64,000 nt of DNA from Streptomyces sp. L2 (GCF_004124325.1 NZ_QBDT01000001.1:372001-436000), one strand, 5' to 3'. Positions 23,528 to 32,759 are shown, numbered from the stretch's first letter. Made by a program: numbers and translations. Notes: generated from the sequence alone by a model not told the origin.

Positions 23528-26215
23528 ATGACCAGCACCCAGGAAGCCCCGGTCCACGCCCTGCTCGTCGACGGGACCACCGTCCGCATCCGCGAGGCGG
23601 GGCCGGCGGATCATGCGTCCGTGCGACGTCTCTACCAGGAGATGTCACCGCGAAACCTCCGGTACCGGTTCTTCACCCTCAGCCCTGCCTCGGCGCTGCA
23701 TGCCGCCGACCGGGTGGCGAAGGGCGTTCGGCCCCGGTATCGCGCGCTGGCCGCCGAGTGGGACGGGCGGCTCGTGGGACTGGCCGAGTACGAGATCCTG
23801 CCCGGCGGCACGACGGCGGAGATCTCCGTGGCCGTCGCCGACGAGTGGCACCACCGTGGTGTGGCCACCCTCCTGCTCGAACACCTGGCGGATGCCGCGC
23901 GCAGGACGGGCGTGACCGCGTTCATCGCCGACACGCTGGCCGAGAACCATGACATGTTGAGGGTCTTCCACGACATGGGGCTGCGCGTGACCCGGGACTT
24001 CGGCGGCCCCGACATGCACTGTACGGTCGAACTGACCGAGGATGAAGGTTACTTGGCTGCCGTGGAAGCCCGGGGCCGGGTCGCCGACGTCGTCAGTCTG
24101 GGGCCACTCCTGCGGCCCCGGGTCGTCGCGGTGATCGGCGCGGGCCGCTCTCCGGGTTCGGTCGGGCGCGCCATCCTGCGGAACATCCACAACGGTTCAT
24201 ACACAGGGCGGTTGTTCGCCGTCCATCCACAGGCCGACGTGATCGCCGGGGTGCACGCCTACCGGACGGTCACCGACCTGCCGCTGGTGCCGGACCTGGC
24301 CGTGATCGCCCTACCGGCCGCTGCCGTCACCGATGTGGCCGAGGAATGCGGACGGGCCGGTGTCCGCGCGCTGCTCGTGGTGTCCGCCGGCCTGGATCCG
24401 AAGCAGGGCGCCGCGCTGACGGCCGCGTGCCGACGCCACAGCATGCGGCTCGTCGGCCCGAACTGCCTGGGCCTGGCCGACACCGAGGACGACGTCCGCC
24501 TCGACGCCACGTTCGCCGCCCAGCACCCGGGCCCCGGCACCGCCGGGGTCGCCGTCCAGTCCGGCGGCGTCGGCATCGCCCTGCTGGACGGCCTGACCCG
24601 GCTCGGCATCGGAGTGTCGTCCTTCGTCTCGCTGGGTGACAAGTACGACGTCAGCGGCAACGACATGCTCCAGTGGTGGGAGAGCGACGGGCGCACCGAC
24701 CTGGCACTGCTGCACCTGGAGTCCTTCGGCAACCCCCGCGCGTTCTCGCGCACCGCCCGCCGCGTGGCCCGGAACATGCCCGTCCTGACTGTGGACGCCG
24801 GCCGCTCCGAGGCCGGACGGCGGGCCGCCGCCTCGCACACCGCGGCCGCGGCCACCCGGACCGTGATCCGGCAGGCCCTGTTCACCCAGGCCGGCGTCAC
24901 CGCCACCCGCACGATCGGTGAACTCCTCGACACCGCCGCTCTCCTGCACGCCCAGCCGCTGCCCCGGGGCACGAGGGTCGCCGTCGTCAGCAATGCGGGC
25001 GGGGCCGGCGTCCTGGCCGCCGACGCTTGCGCGGACGCCGCCCTAGTGATCCCACCGCTCGCCGCCGACCTGGCGGACGGCCTGCTGTCCGTGCTGCCCG
25101 AGGGCGCCACCGCGGGCAATCCCGTGGACGTCACGGCCGCCGTCGGCGAGGAGCAGCTGCGGGCCTGCGTCGATCTACTGGCACGGCACGGCGGCGTCGA
25201 CGCCGTCCTGGTGAGTCTGGTGCCCACGGCGGTCGCCGCGGCCACGGGTGAAGACCTGGTGCGTGCCCTGACCGCCTCCGGTGGTCCACTGCCCCGCCCG
25301 GTCGTAGCCGTGCTGCCCGCGCAGGCGGCCCGTGTCGAACTGCTGTCGGTCGCCGACGGAGGCAGCCTGCCCGCGTACTCCGACGCCGAGCACGCCGCCC
25401 GCGCCCTGGCCCACGCCGCTGCCCGCGCCCGCTGGCTCGCCCGCCCGCCCGGCACCGTCCCGGAGTTGCCCGACGTGGACACCGGACGCGCGAGGAACGT
25501 GGCCGCCTCCTTCCTCGACGGAATCCCGGAAGGCGGCTGGCTCGATCCCCGGGCCACGGCCGGGCTGCTCGGCTGCTACGGCATTCCGCAGATCCCCTGG
25601 GCATGGGCCCGCGACGAGGACGAGGCGGTGACCGCCGCCGAGCGGCTCGCCGGGCCTGACGGACGGGCCGTCATGAAGGCGTACTGGCCCGGCCTGCTGC
25701 ACAAGAGCGCGGAGCATGCGATCCGCCTCGATCTGCGGGGCGCCTACCAGGTCAGGGCCGCCCACCGCGATCTGGTCGCCCGGTTCGGCGACCGGATGAC
25801 CGCGGTGGTCGTCCAGCCGCTCGCCGAGCGAGGCACCGAACTCCTCGCCGGAGTCGTCCAGGACGAAGTCTTCGGCCCCCTCGTACTGTTCGGCCTCGGC
25901 GGCACCCCCACCGACCTCCTCGGGGACCACGCCGCGCGGCTCGCCCCGCTCACCGAGACCGACGTACACGACCTGCTCGCCTCTCCTCGTTGCTCCGCGC
26001 TCCTGGCCGGATACGCCGGCAGCCCCGCCGCCGACATGAGCGCACTGGAGCAACTGCTGCACCGGCTCTCGCGGATGGCCTGCGACCTACCCGAGCTGGC
26101 GGAGGCGGATCTCAATCCCGTGCTGGCCGGACCACAGGGCATCACCACACTCGACGCCCGTGTCCGGCTCGTGCCGCGCCGTCCCCACGATCCCTATCTG
26201 CGCAGGCTCCGCTGA
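23528..26215 (+). CDS. GNAT acetyltransferase fused to NDP-forming acyl-CoA synthetase (Pat-type)
   Basis: An 895-residue protein. Residues about 17-170 are a GNAT domain (VRIREAGPADHASVRRLYQE; acetyl-CoA loop VADEWHHRGVATLLLEHLA). Residues about 185-890 are the NDP-forming acetyl-CoA synthetase fold: CoA-binding domain VVAVIGAGRSPGSVGRAI, ligase VGPNCLGLA, SHTAAAAT and an ATP-grasp-like C-terminal part (VMKAYWPGLLHKSAEHAI). Such fusions are protein lysine acetyltransferases that regulate AMP-forming acetyl-CoA synthetases. Salmonella Pat has the GNAT at the C-terminus; here it is N-terminal, as reported for Streptomyces PatA. A CBS-BON gene follows 28 nt later. Confidence 0.88.
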   Translation: MTSTQEAPVHALLVDGTTVRIREAGPADHASVRRLYQEMSPRNLRYRFFTLSPASALHAADRVAKGVRPRYRALAAEWDGRLVGLAEYEILPGGTTAEISVAVADEWHHRGVATLLLEHLADAARRTGVTAFIADTLAENHDMLRVFHDMGLRVTRDFGGPDMHCTVELTEDEGYLAAVEARGRVADVVSLGPLLRPRVVAVIGAGRSPGSVGRAILRNIHNGSYTGRLFAVHPQADVIAGVHAYRTVTDLPLVPDLAVIALPAAAVTDVAEECGRAGVRALLVVSAGLDPKQGAALTAACRRHSMRLVGPNCLGLADTEDDVRLDATFAAQHPGPGTAGVAVQSGGVGIALLDGLTRLGIGVSSFVSLGDKYDVSGNDMLQWWESDGRTDLALLHLESFGNPRAFSRTARRVARNMPVLTVDAGRSEAGRRAAASHTAAAATRTVIRQALFTQAGVTATRTIGELLDTAALLHAQPLPRGTRVAVVSNAGGAGVLAADACADAALVIPPLAADLADGLLSVLPEGATAGNPVDVTAAVGEEQLRACVDLLARHGGVDAVLVSLVPTAVAAATGEDLVRALTASGGPLPRPVVAVLPAQAARVELLSVADGGSLPAYSDAEHAARALAHAAARARWLARPPGTVPELPDVDTGRARNVAASFLDGIPEGGWLDPRATAGLLGCYGIPQIPWAWARDEDEAVTAAERLAGPDGRAVMKAYWPGLLHKSAEHAIRLDLRGAYQVRAAHRDLVARFGDRMTAVVVQPLAERGTELLAGVVQDEVFGPLVLFGLGGTPTDLLGDHAARLAPLTETDVHDLLASPRCSALLAGYAGSPAADMSALEQLLHRLSRMACDLPELAEADLNPVLAGPQGITTLDARVRLVPRRPHDPYLRRLR

Positions 26216-26243
26216 CGGCCGGAACCACCGAGAAGGGCCCGCC

Positions 26244-26969
26244 ATGAAACCCACCGAGATCGGCGCCTTCATGACCGACGAGGTCGTCACGGCCCGCTAC
26301 GGCACCCCGTTCAAGGAGGTCGTACGCCTCCTGCGTGATCACCGCATCAGCGGGCTGCCGGTGATCGACGACGACAAGGTCATCGGGGTGATCTCCGAGA
26401 CCGACCTGATGCGACACCAGGCGGCGCCGGTCGAGTCCGCCGGCCGTCTGGCGACCCGCGCGCGCCGACTGAGCCGGGGTGCCCTCCGGAGCGCCGCGCC
26501 GAGCACGGCCCGCACCGCCGGCGGACTGACGTCGACGCCCACCGTGACGGTCCGCGCGCGGGCCGCACTGCCGGTGGCCGCCCGGCTGATGACGCGGCGC
26601 GGCATCGAACGACTGCCGGTGGTCGACGAGGAGGACAGGCTGGTCGGCATCATCACCCGCCGTGATCTGCTCGGGGTCTTCCTTCACTCCGACGAGGAGA
26701 TCGAGCAGGCGGTACGGCGGGAGGTGTTCGCCGACGCGCTGTGGCTGAGCCCGCACATCGCCGGCGTCACCGTTCACGAGGGCGTGGTCACCCTCACGGG
26801 TCAGCTGGAGCGGCGCGGCGACGTCACCGCCGCCGCCGGCCCGACACGTCGCCTGGACGGTGTCGTCGACGTGGTGAACCATCTCACCTACCACGTCGAC
26901 GACCGCTTCGGCCGCCCCGCCGAACCGGTCGAACACACCGGACCCGGTGACGGGCGGCGGGCGTTGTGA
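26244..26969 (+). CDS. CBS-pair and BON domain protein
   Basis: A 241-residue cytosolic protein. CBS1 (MTDEVVTARYGTPFKEVVRL, then GVISETDLM) and CBS2 (RGIERLPVVDEEDRLVGIIT) are separated by an arginine-rich linker. A C-terminal BON domain follows (VTVHEGVVTLTGQLERRGDV). CBS pairs usually bind adenine nucleotides; the BON role in these cytosolic proteins is unknown. It is probably cotranscribed with the Pat-like gene and has four similar intact relatives in the window. Confidence 0.88.
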   Translation: MKPTEIGAFMTDEVVTARYGTPFKEVVRLLRDHRISGLPVIDDDKVIGVISETDLMRHQAAPVESAGRLATRARRLSRGALRSAAPSTARTAGGLTSTPTVTVRARAALPVAARLMTRRGIERLPVVDEEDRLVGIITRRDLLGVFLHSDEEIEQAVRREVFADALWLSPHIAGVTVHEGVVTLTGQLERRGDVTAAAGPTRRLDGVVDVVNHLTYHVDDRFGRPAEPVEHTGPGDGRRAL

Positions 26970-27029
26970 GCCGGCGGACCCGGTCTGTGCCGGGTGAACG
27001 CGCGGCATCCCCAGCCTCAGCGGACGGGC

Positions 27030-27615
27030 ACGTGCTCCCCGGAGCGTGTGCAGTGCGGGTGCTCCGCGGAGCCAGACGACGATCTGCCCGGCGTCGGCGT
27101 GCGCCGAGAAGTGCGGTACGTCGACGACGGTGGCCCGGACCGGGACGTACTCACCGAACATCTTCAGTGCCCGCGCTCCGTCCACGAGGTCACGGGCGCG
27201 GGTGCCCTGCACGGCGAAGCCGACGACGACCACGATGTCGCGCGGATCGGGCAGCAGCCTGCACAGATGGTGCAGGACACGGCCTCCGGTGGCCATTCCG
27301 GAGACGGAGACGATGACGGACGGGCCGCGGGAGTGGCCGATGTCGATGGATTCCTGGACCATGCGCACGGCGAGGAAGGGCTCCGGGCCGGGCGCGGCCG
27401 TACCTGCGGGTCTGAGGGTGCGGTCGACGTCGGACGATCCGGCCGCGGAAGCCGTGGCGGACCAGCCGGGGCAGATATCCGCAGTGGTCCGGATGCGCGT
27501 GGGTGATCGCGACGGCCTCGATGTCAGCCGCGTCACAGGGCAGTCGGCGCCAGTTGCGCCGCCTGAGGCCGGCGAGGCCCTGGAAGAGACCGCAGTCGAC
27601 GAGCACGCGGGCATG
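27030..27615 (-). pseudogene. MBL-fold/beta-CASP RNase-like pseudogene
   Basis: The N-terminal piece reads [20 protein letters not shown] and the metal-binding [12 protein letters not shown]. After HGFRGRI the frame is lost and most of the middle is missing. A second frame resumes with [19 protein letters not shown] and VPHFSAHADAGQI, the beta-CASP end. The last part is also shifted. The ancestor resembles the actinobacterial MBL-fold exoribonuclease family. The N-terminus is joined directly to a hydrogenase-protease scrap (27616-27848). Confidence 0.7.
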
Positions 27616-27848
27616 GTCGCCCTTCGGTTGGGTACGCGCGGCCTGCAGCACGACGGTCAGGTCCGTACCGTCCCACAGCCGGATCAGACGTCGCGGGTCG
27701 AGGTTGCTCTCCGCCAGACGCGTCCCGGGCGGGAAGGGCCGCTCCCGCGCCCTTCGCGCAGGCGGGACAGTACCGTCCGGCCGATTCCCTCATCGTGGCG
27801 GGACGGATCACCGACCGCGACGACCGCGATGCGCGTGGGCACGCTCAT
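27616..27848 (-). pseudogene. hydrogenase maturation protease-like, frameshifted and truncated
   Basis: ATG at 27846-27848 follows GGGAGAAGG and opens [20 protein letters not shown] then [12 protein letters not shown], the N-terminus of HycI/HupD-type endopeptidases. The frame shifts, and a second frame gives [20 protein letters not shown] then [20 protein letters not shown]. It then fuses into the MBL-fold remnant. The ancestor would have cleaved a Ni-Fe hydrogenase large subunit. No such hydrogenase occurs in the window. Confidence 0.6.
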
Positions 27849-27908
27849 GGCCCTTCTCCCTCCACCGCAGGTGTGTCCAGCGTGCGCGGGCCGACGGGCG
27901 GAGCGCAT

Positions 27909-27922
27909 GGGCCGAAGGGCCC
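27909..27922 (+). promoter_or_regulatory. OsdR/DosR-like box GGGCC-GAAG-GGCCC
   Basis: Perfect inverted repeat 83 nt before the cyclic-nucleotide-binding-domain gene at 28006, and also upstream of the divergent protease remnant. Confidence 0.6.
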
Positions 27923-28005
27923 GCGGCCTGGTCCGGACGGCCGGTGGTGGGGCCTCGCGAAGGCGCGCACGCTGGGATCGACAGTCCACGAGGGGAGCCG
28001 GTGCG

Positions 28006-28464
28006 ATGATCTCCGCAACCACCATGAACACGGCGCTTGAGCCCGCGCACCGCGAACGGCTGATGCGTCTCGCCCGCCCGGTCTCCTTCGAGGCCGGAAC
28101 CCGCCTGTTCGAGGAGGGTGGCCGCGCCGACCGGTTCTGGATCGTGCGCACCGGGACCGTGGCCCTCCACATGCACGTGCCCGGCCGCCGCCCCGCCGTC
28201 GTCGAGTCACTCGGCCCCGGCCAGCTGGTCGGCTGGTCCTGGCACTTCCCGCCCTACCTCTGGCACCTCGGCGCCGAGACCACCAGCCCGATCCGGGCCT
28301 GGGAGTTCGACACCGAGACGGTACGTGCGATGTGCGCCGAGGACGCCGAGTTCGGACGGTCGATAGCGGTGTGGGTGGGACGCGTGGCCGCCCAGCGGTT
28401 GCACGCCACCCGCGTCCGGCTTCTCGACCTGTACGCCCCCTACGGCAGCGGTGACGTGCTGTGA
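28006..28464 (+). CDS. cyclic nucleotide-binding-domain protein without DNA-binding domain
   Basis: A 152-residue protein; ATG follows AGGGGAG. It is a single Crp/Fnr-like beta-roll (RPVSFEAGTRLFEEGGRADR, FWIVRTGTVALHMHVPGR, GPGQLVGWSW) ending in a C-helix that stops at LLDLYAPYGSGDVL. The helix-turn-helix of Crp/Fnr regulators is absent. It may act as a ligand-binding partner rather than a transcription factor. The ligand is unknown; the usual cAMP-binding arginine-containing loop is not obvious. A CBS-BON gene follows 44 nt later. Confidence 0.8.
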   Translation: MISATTMNTALEPAHRERLMRLARPVSFEAGTRLFEEGGRADRFWIVRTGTVALHMHVPGRRPAVVESLGPGQLVGWSWHFPPYLWHLGAETTSPIRAWEFDTETVRAMCAEDAEFGRSIAVWVGRVAAQRLHATRVRLLDLYAPYGSGDVL

Positions 28465-28508
28465 CCGGGTATCCGACCCGCTCCGCCGCACGGCCTCGGG
28501 AGGAGATC

Positions 28509-29168
28509 ATGCACGACAGCCCGCATCAGGTGAGCGATGTGATGACGCGTGCCGTCGTCGCGGTCGGCCGCAAGGCCCTGTTCAAGGACATCGTCGAACG
28601 CATGGAGCAGTGGAAGGTCAGTGCCCTGCCCGTGCTGGAGGGCGACGGCCGGGTGATCGGGGTGGTCTCCGAGGCCGACCTGCTGCCCAAGGAGGAGTTC
28701 CGGGACAGCGACCCGGACCGCTTCACCCAGCTGCGACGCCTCTCCGACCTGGCCAAGGCCGGAGCGGTGAGCGCCGAGGAGTTGATGAGCGCGCCGGCGG
28801 TCACCGTCCACGCGGACGCCTCCCTGGCCGAGGCGGCCCGGATCATGGCGCTGCGGCACGTCAAGCGGCTGCCCGTGGTGAACGCCGAGGGTGTCCTGGA
28901 GGGCGTGGTCAGCCGCGGAGACCTGCTGAAGGTGTTCCTGCGTCCCGACAACGACCTCGCGGACGAGATCCGCCGTGACATCGTCGACGTGCTCTTCCCT
29001 GCCCCGGTCGAACCCGTGCACATCATGGTCACCGACGGCGTGGCGACCCTGACGGGACGCGTCGAGGACAGCGGCCGCATCGACCTGGCCGAGCGCCTGG
29101 TGCGCGGCGTCGAGGGGATCGTGGGAGTGGACTGCCGGCTCATCGCGGTCGGCTCCGCCGGCGCCTGA
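28509..29168 (+). CDS. CBS-pair and BON domain protein
   Basis: A 219-residue protein; ATG follows GGGAGGAG. CBS1 is VSDVMTRAVVAVGRKALFKD to GVVSEADLLPKEEF; CBS2 is MSAPAVTVHADASLAEAARI to GVVSRGDLLKVFL; then the BON domain (HIMVTDGVATLTGRVEDSGR). It is downstream of the CNB gene and probably in its operon. Architecture and motifs match the proteins at 29.3, 36.9 and 48.4 kb, so the family has expanded locally. Confidence 0.9.
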   Translation: MHDSPHQVSDVMTRAVVAVGRKALFKDIVERMEQWKVSALPVLEGDGRVIGVVSEADLLPKEEFRDSDPDRFTQLRRLSDLAKAGAVSAEELMSAPAVTVHADASLAEAARIMALRHVKRLPVVNAEGVLEGVVSRGDLLKVFLRPDNDLADEIRRDIVDVLFPAPVEPVHIMVTDGVATLTGRVEDSGRIDLAERLVRGVEGIVGVDCRLIAVGSAGA

Positions 29169-29269
29169 CCCCCCGGCGTCACCGCGCCTTACCCCGTCGG
29201 CGCCACCGCCTCACCCGTGCCGCGGCTCCGCCGGAGGTGCGCGTGGTGTCACCGGAGGTGCGCGTGGTG

Positions 29270-29971
29270 TCAGGCGGGCGCCGGCCGTTGCGGGTCCGGC
29301 AGATCGGGGGAGAGGTCGGGGCGGCGAGGCGGGCCGCTGAGAGCGCAGCGCACGTCCACCACACCCGGCACGGCCCGCGCGAGGCGGGTGGCGAGCGGGA
29401 CGAGTGCTGTGGTGTAGACCCGGCCGGTGAGAGTGACGACACCGTCGTGCACCTCGACCCGGACGGTGTCGGCGTGGGTGCCGAAGAGCCGTACGACGAC
29501 CTCCCGCCGGACGTCGTCGGCAATGTCAGCGTCTTCCCGCAGGAAGACCTTCAGCAGGTCGGACCTGCTGACGATGCCCCGCAGGGTGCCGTCGGGGCCG
29601 GCGACAGGCAGCCGCTTGACATGCTTGCGGGCCATGAGGCGGGCGGCGTGGGCGAGAGCGGTGTCAGGCGTCACCGTCAGGGCGGGAGCGGTCATCAGCT
29701 CACCGGCGGTGACCGCGTCGGCTTTGAGGACGTCGGCGGGGTGCCTGCTCCACCCGGCGGAATCCAGGTCGGCCTCGCTGTACTCCTCTTTGGGCAGCAG
29801 ATCCGCCTCGGAGACGACTCCGACGACCTGTCCGCCGTCGTCCAGCACGGGAAGGGCGCCGACGTGCCACTCCCGCATGGTCCGCACGATGTCCTTGAAC
29901 GCCGCCCCCGTCCGCAGGGCGACGACCCTGCGGGTCATCACGTCGTTCACGACGAGGGGTGTGCCGTTCAT
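29270..29971 (-). CDS. CBS-pair and BON domain protein
   Basis: A 233-residue protein; ATG at 29969-29971 follows GGAGG. It has the same order as its neighbour at 28.5 kb: CBS1 (VNDVMTRRVVALRTGAAFKD), linker ADVLKADAVTAGELMTAPAL, CBS2 (ARKHVKRLPVAGPDGTLRGI) and BON (VRVEVHDGVVTLTGRVY). The tail is proline-rich. About 150 nt of its coding sequence are duplicated almost unchanged in the remnant at 57.8 kb. A perfect island box lies 67 nt upstream. Confidence 0.9.
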   Translation of the reverse strand: MNGTPLVVNDVMTRRVVALRTGAAFKDIVRTMREWHVGALPVLDDGGQVVGVVSEADLLPKEEYSEADLDSAGWSRHPADVLKADAVTAGELMTAPALTVTPDTALAHAARLMARKHVKRLPVAGPDGTLRGIVSRSDLLKVFLREDADIADDVRREVVVRLFGTHADTVRVEVHDGVVTLTGRVYTTALVPLATRLARAVPGVVDVRCALSGPPRRPDLSPDLPDPQRPAPA

Positions 29972-30038
29972 GGCGTCCTCCAGGGCGGTCGTGGCTCGGG
30001 CACCTCCCAGACTGACCCGGTGGTCCGGTCCGGGCCAG

Positions 30039-30052
30039 GGGCCGAGTGGCCC
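30039..30052 (-). promoter_or_regulatory. OsdR/DosR-like box GGGCC-GAGT-GGCCC
   Basis: Perfect inverted repeat 67 nt before the start of the CBS-BON gene at 29971. Confidence 0.6.
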
Positions 30053-30093
30053 GGCGGCCGGGACCCCCGGTCCCTGGCCGATGCCTGTGCCGT

Positions 30094-31914
30094 TCAGCTG
30101 CCTGAATCCCCGCCGCGTGGGGAGGAGACCACAGGGTCCTGCGCACCGGGCAGGGGCACCCGCCAGCGCAGCACGGCCCCGGTGCCGTCGGGACCACCGG
30201 ACACATCGAGCCGGCCACCGAGTTGTTCCGCGCGCTCGGCCAGGTTGCGCAGACCGCTGCGCCGGCCGCATGAGGGAATGCCGACGCCGTTGTCCGCGAC
30301 CGTCAAGGAGACCTCGCGCCCGTCGGTGGCCACGGCGACGCGGGCCCGGTCAGCGCGGGCATGCCGGGCGATGTTGGTGAGGGCTTCGGAGAGGACGGCC
30401 ACGACGTGGTCGGCGATGTCGGGCGGAACGTCCGTGTCGAGGAGACCCTCGATGCGCACGCTGGGCGTGAAGCCCAGTACCGGTGTCCGTTCGCCGACGA
30501 TGCGCACGACCCGGGCCCGCAGGCCGGAGTCGCCCTCTCCCGCGCGGGTGCGCAGACCGAAGATGGCCGAGCGGATCATCTTGATGGTCTCGTCCAGGTC
30601 GTCGACGGCCCGCAGCACCCGCTCGGCGGCCTCGGGATGGTCGATGAAGCGGCCCGCGCTCTGCAGTGTCATCCCGGTCGCGAAGAGCCGTTGGATGGCG
30701 AGGTCGTGGAGGTCCCGGGCGATCCGGTCACGGTCCTGGAGCACCGCCATCCGCTCGGCGTCCAGGCGGCGCTCCGCCAGTTCCATCGCGACGGCGGCCT
30801 GCGCCCCGAAACCGCGCAGCATCTCGGTCTCCCGCTCCGAGAACACCGGCCCGCCCGCCTCACGCACCACCAGGACCACGCCTCGCACACCGCCGTCCCC
30901 GGTGCCGATGGGGACGGCCACGCCGGGACCCAGCCCGTGGAAGCGCGGCGGCTCCGGAGAGATCCGCGCATCGGAGTTGACGTTCTCGGTGGCGACCGGG
31001 GCACCGGCGGAGAAGGCGAGGCCCATCAAGGTGCCCGACAGGGGCAGCACCAGGCCGTGGTGGGCGTCCGCGTCCATGCCCACGGCGATCTCGACGCTCA
31101 GGGACTCCGTGCCCTTCATGGGCGTCGCCACCGCCGCCAGGGCCGAACCGGTGATCTCGCTGGCTCGCTCGGCGATCAACTGCAGGGGCTCGTCCCGCGT
31201 GCTGCCGGACATCAGGCTGTGTGTGATCTCCGCATTGGCGCGCAGCCAGCGCTCGCGCAGCCGCGACCCCTCGTACAGCCGGGCGTTGTCGATCGCCACG
31301 CCGGCCGCCACGGCCAGTGTCAGCAGCACCGACTCGTCCTCTGCGTCGAACTGCGCTCCCCCGCGCTTCTCGGTCAGGTACAGGTTGCCGAAGACCTGGT
31401 CGCGGACCCGTACCGGAACACCGAGGAAGCTGTTCATCGGCGGGTGGTGCGGCGGGAAGCCGTAGGTGGCCGGATGCTGGGAGATCTTCTCCAGCCGGAG
31501 CGGCTCGGGATGCCGGATCACCTCACCGAGAATGCCGTGCCCCTCGGGGAAGGAACCGATCTCCGCGATCTGCTCCTCCGTGACACCGACGGTGTGGAAG
31601 GCCGACAGCGTCCTGCCGTCCGGACCGATGACACCCAGGGCGCCGTACTCGGCGTCGACGAGTGTGGTGGCCACCTCCACGACCGAGTGCAGCACCTGTT
31701 CGAGGTCCAGTTCCCGCCCGACCGAGAGCACCGCCTCCAGCAGGCTGTGCACCCGCCGCTGAGCCCCCCGGGCGGCGTCGATCCGCGCCTGCAGCTCATC
31801 CAGCAGGTCGTCCAGCCTCAGCTGCGGCACCTGTGCACGGGGCGTTCCCGGATCGACCACGCCGCTCCTCCAGCTTCCCGGGCAAGTCCGGACTGTCGCG
31901 GTCGTCTCCCACAT
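30094..31914 (-). CDS. heme-GAF sensor histidine kinase, DosS/OsdK-like
   Basis: A 606-residue soluble kinase; ATG at 31912-31914 follows AGGGG. The first GAF domain (about 65-215) contains GFPPHHPPMNSFLGVPVRVR, matching the M. tuberculosis DosS/DosT region whose histidine (H149 in DosS, about H157 here) ligates heme. A second GAF spans about 235-385. The HisKA_3 dimerisation box is DRIARDLHDLAIQRLFATGM with H403. The ATPase part has LSEALTNIARHA and DNGVGIP. It should sense O2/NO/CO or redox and phosphorylate the response regulator at 38.6 kb. That regulator is 6.7 kb away, not adjacent. Confidence 0.88.
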   Translation of the reverse strand: MWETTATVRTCPGSWRSGVVDPGTPRAQVPQLRLDDLLDELQARIDAARGAQRRVHSLLEAVLSVGRELDLEQVLHSVVEVATTLVDAEYGALGVIGPDGRTLSAFHTVGVTEEQIAEIGSFPEGHGILGEVIRHPEPLRLEKISQHPATYGFPPHHPPMNSFLGVPVRVRDQVFGNLYLTEKRGGAQFDAEDESVLLTLAVAAGVAIDNARLYEGSRLRERWLRANAEITHSLMSGSTRDEPLQLIAERASEITGSALAAVATPMKGTESLSVEIAVGMDADAHHGLVLPLSGTLMGLAFSAGAPVATENVNSDARISPEPPRFHGLGPGVAVPIGTGDGGVRGVVLVVREAGGPVFSERETEMLRGFGAQAAVAMELAERRLDAERMAVLQDRDRIARDLHDLAIQRLFATGMTLQSAGRFIDHPEAAERVLRAVDDLDETIKMIRSAIFGLRTRAGEGDSGLRARVVRIVGERTPVLGFTPSVRIEGLLDTDVPPDIADHVVAVLSEALTNIARHARADRARVAVATDGREVSLTVADNGVGIPSCGRRSGLRNLAERAEQLGGRLDVSGGPDGTGAVLRWRVPLPGAQDPVVSSPRGGDSGS

Positions 31915-32063
31915 TAGCCGCCCCTGGTGAACACGGCCCAGCCGTCGTCTTCTGCACAGCGCTGAGAAGCGGGCGGCGCCGACAGTCCCAGTCCGGCCGT
32001 CTGGAACTCCGCCTCCCCGGCGATCCGGCCCGAGTGACCGCGGGTGACTGCGGGGGTCGACGC

Positions 32064-32738
32064 TCACACCGTGATCCGGCGCCCCGTGACGCTGTCCGGA
32101 TCGATCCGCACCCACAGTTCACGTCGTCCGCCCGCCCAGGGTCCGGTGTGCGCCCGCTCCGTGTACCGGCGCTGGTCCTGAGGGTCGCTCACCCGGTGCG
32201 CGGGTCCGCGTACCAGGACGCTCCAGCCCCGGCTGAACGCGTCGTCGACACGGTCGACCTCGAAAGCGACCCGGAGGCCGTCGGCTTCCGCAGGGACGGT
32301 GCCGGCGGCCGTACGGAAGACGACGGCGCCGTCGACGAAGCTGTAGTTGACCGGCACGATCACCGGCCCGGTGGCCGTGGACACCGCCAGCCGGCCCACG
32401 CCGTGCGACCCCAGCAGCGTCCGGCACTCCTCGACGCCCAACTCGGTGAGGCGGGGGGCCCGGGCGGCTCGCCCCGCCCCGGGGGGCGTGTCGGCCACTC
32501 CCCCGGTCAGCTCGCTCACCGTGGTGTCCAGGACATCGGCCAGCCGGTTCAGCACACCGCGGCGGGGCGCGGCACCGGGATGCTCCTCCAGATAGCGGAG
32601 GTAGCCGGTGGCCATGCCGCACCGGGCGGCCACCTGCCGCCGGGTCAGGCCCAGTCGGGCCCTCCGGGAGGCCAAGCGACGGCCCAGGTCGCCCAGCGGC
32701 GACTCCGTCGCCACGCGTTCACTGATCTGTTCGGTCAT
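32064..32738 (-). CDS. helix-turn-helix plus PNPOx-like split-barrel protein
   Basis: A 224-residue fusion; ATG at 32736-32738 follows AAGGAG. Residues about 14-75 are an XRE-type HTH (LASRRARLGLTRRQVAARCG then MATGYLRYLEEHPGAAPRRG). Residues about 95-224 are a PNPOx-like barrel (GVEECRTLLGSHGVGRLAVS, PVNYSFVDGAVVFRTAAG, SRGWSVLVRGPAHRVSD). A regulator that senses flavin or another cofactor is plausible but untested. It is 21 nt after the alcohol dehydrogenase gene and upstream of the kinase, so the three may form one transcript. Confidence 0.82.
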   Translation of the reverse strand: MTEQISERVATESPLGDLGRRLASRRARLGLTRRQVAARCGMATGYLRYLEEHPGAAPRRGVLNRLADVLDTTVSELTGGVADTPPGAGRAARAPRLTELGVEECRTLLGSHGVGRLAVSTATGPVIVPVNYSFVDGAVVFRTAAGTVPAEADGLRVAFEVDRVDDAFSRGWSVLVRGPAHRVSDPQDQRRYTERAHTGPWAGGRRELWVRIDPDSVTGRRITV

Positions 32739-32759
32739 GGCCGTCGCGCTCCTTCTCGG

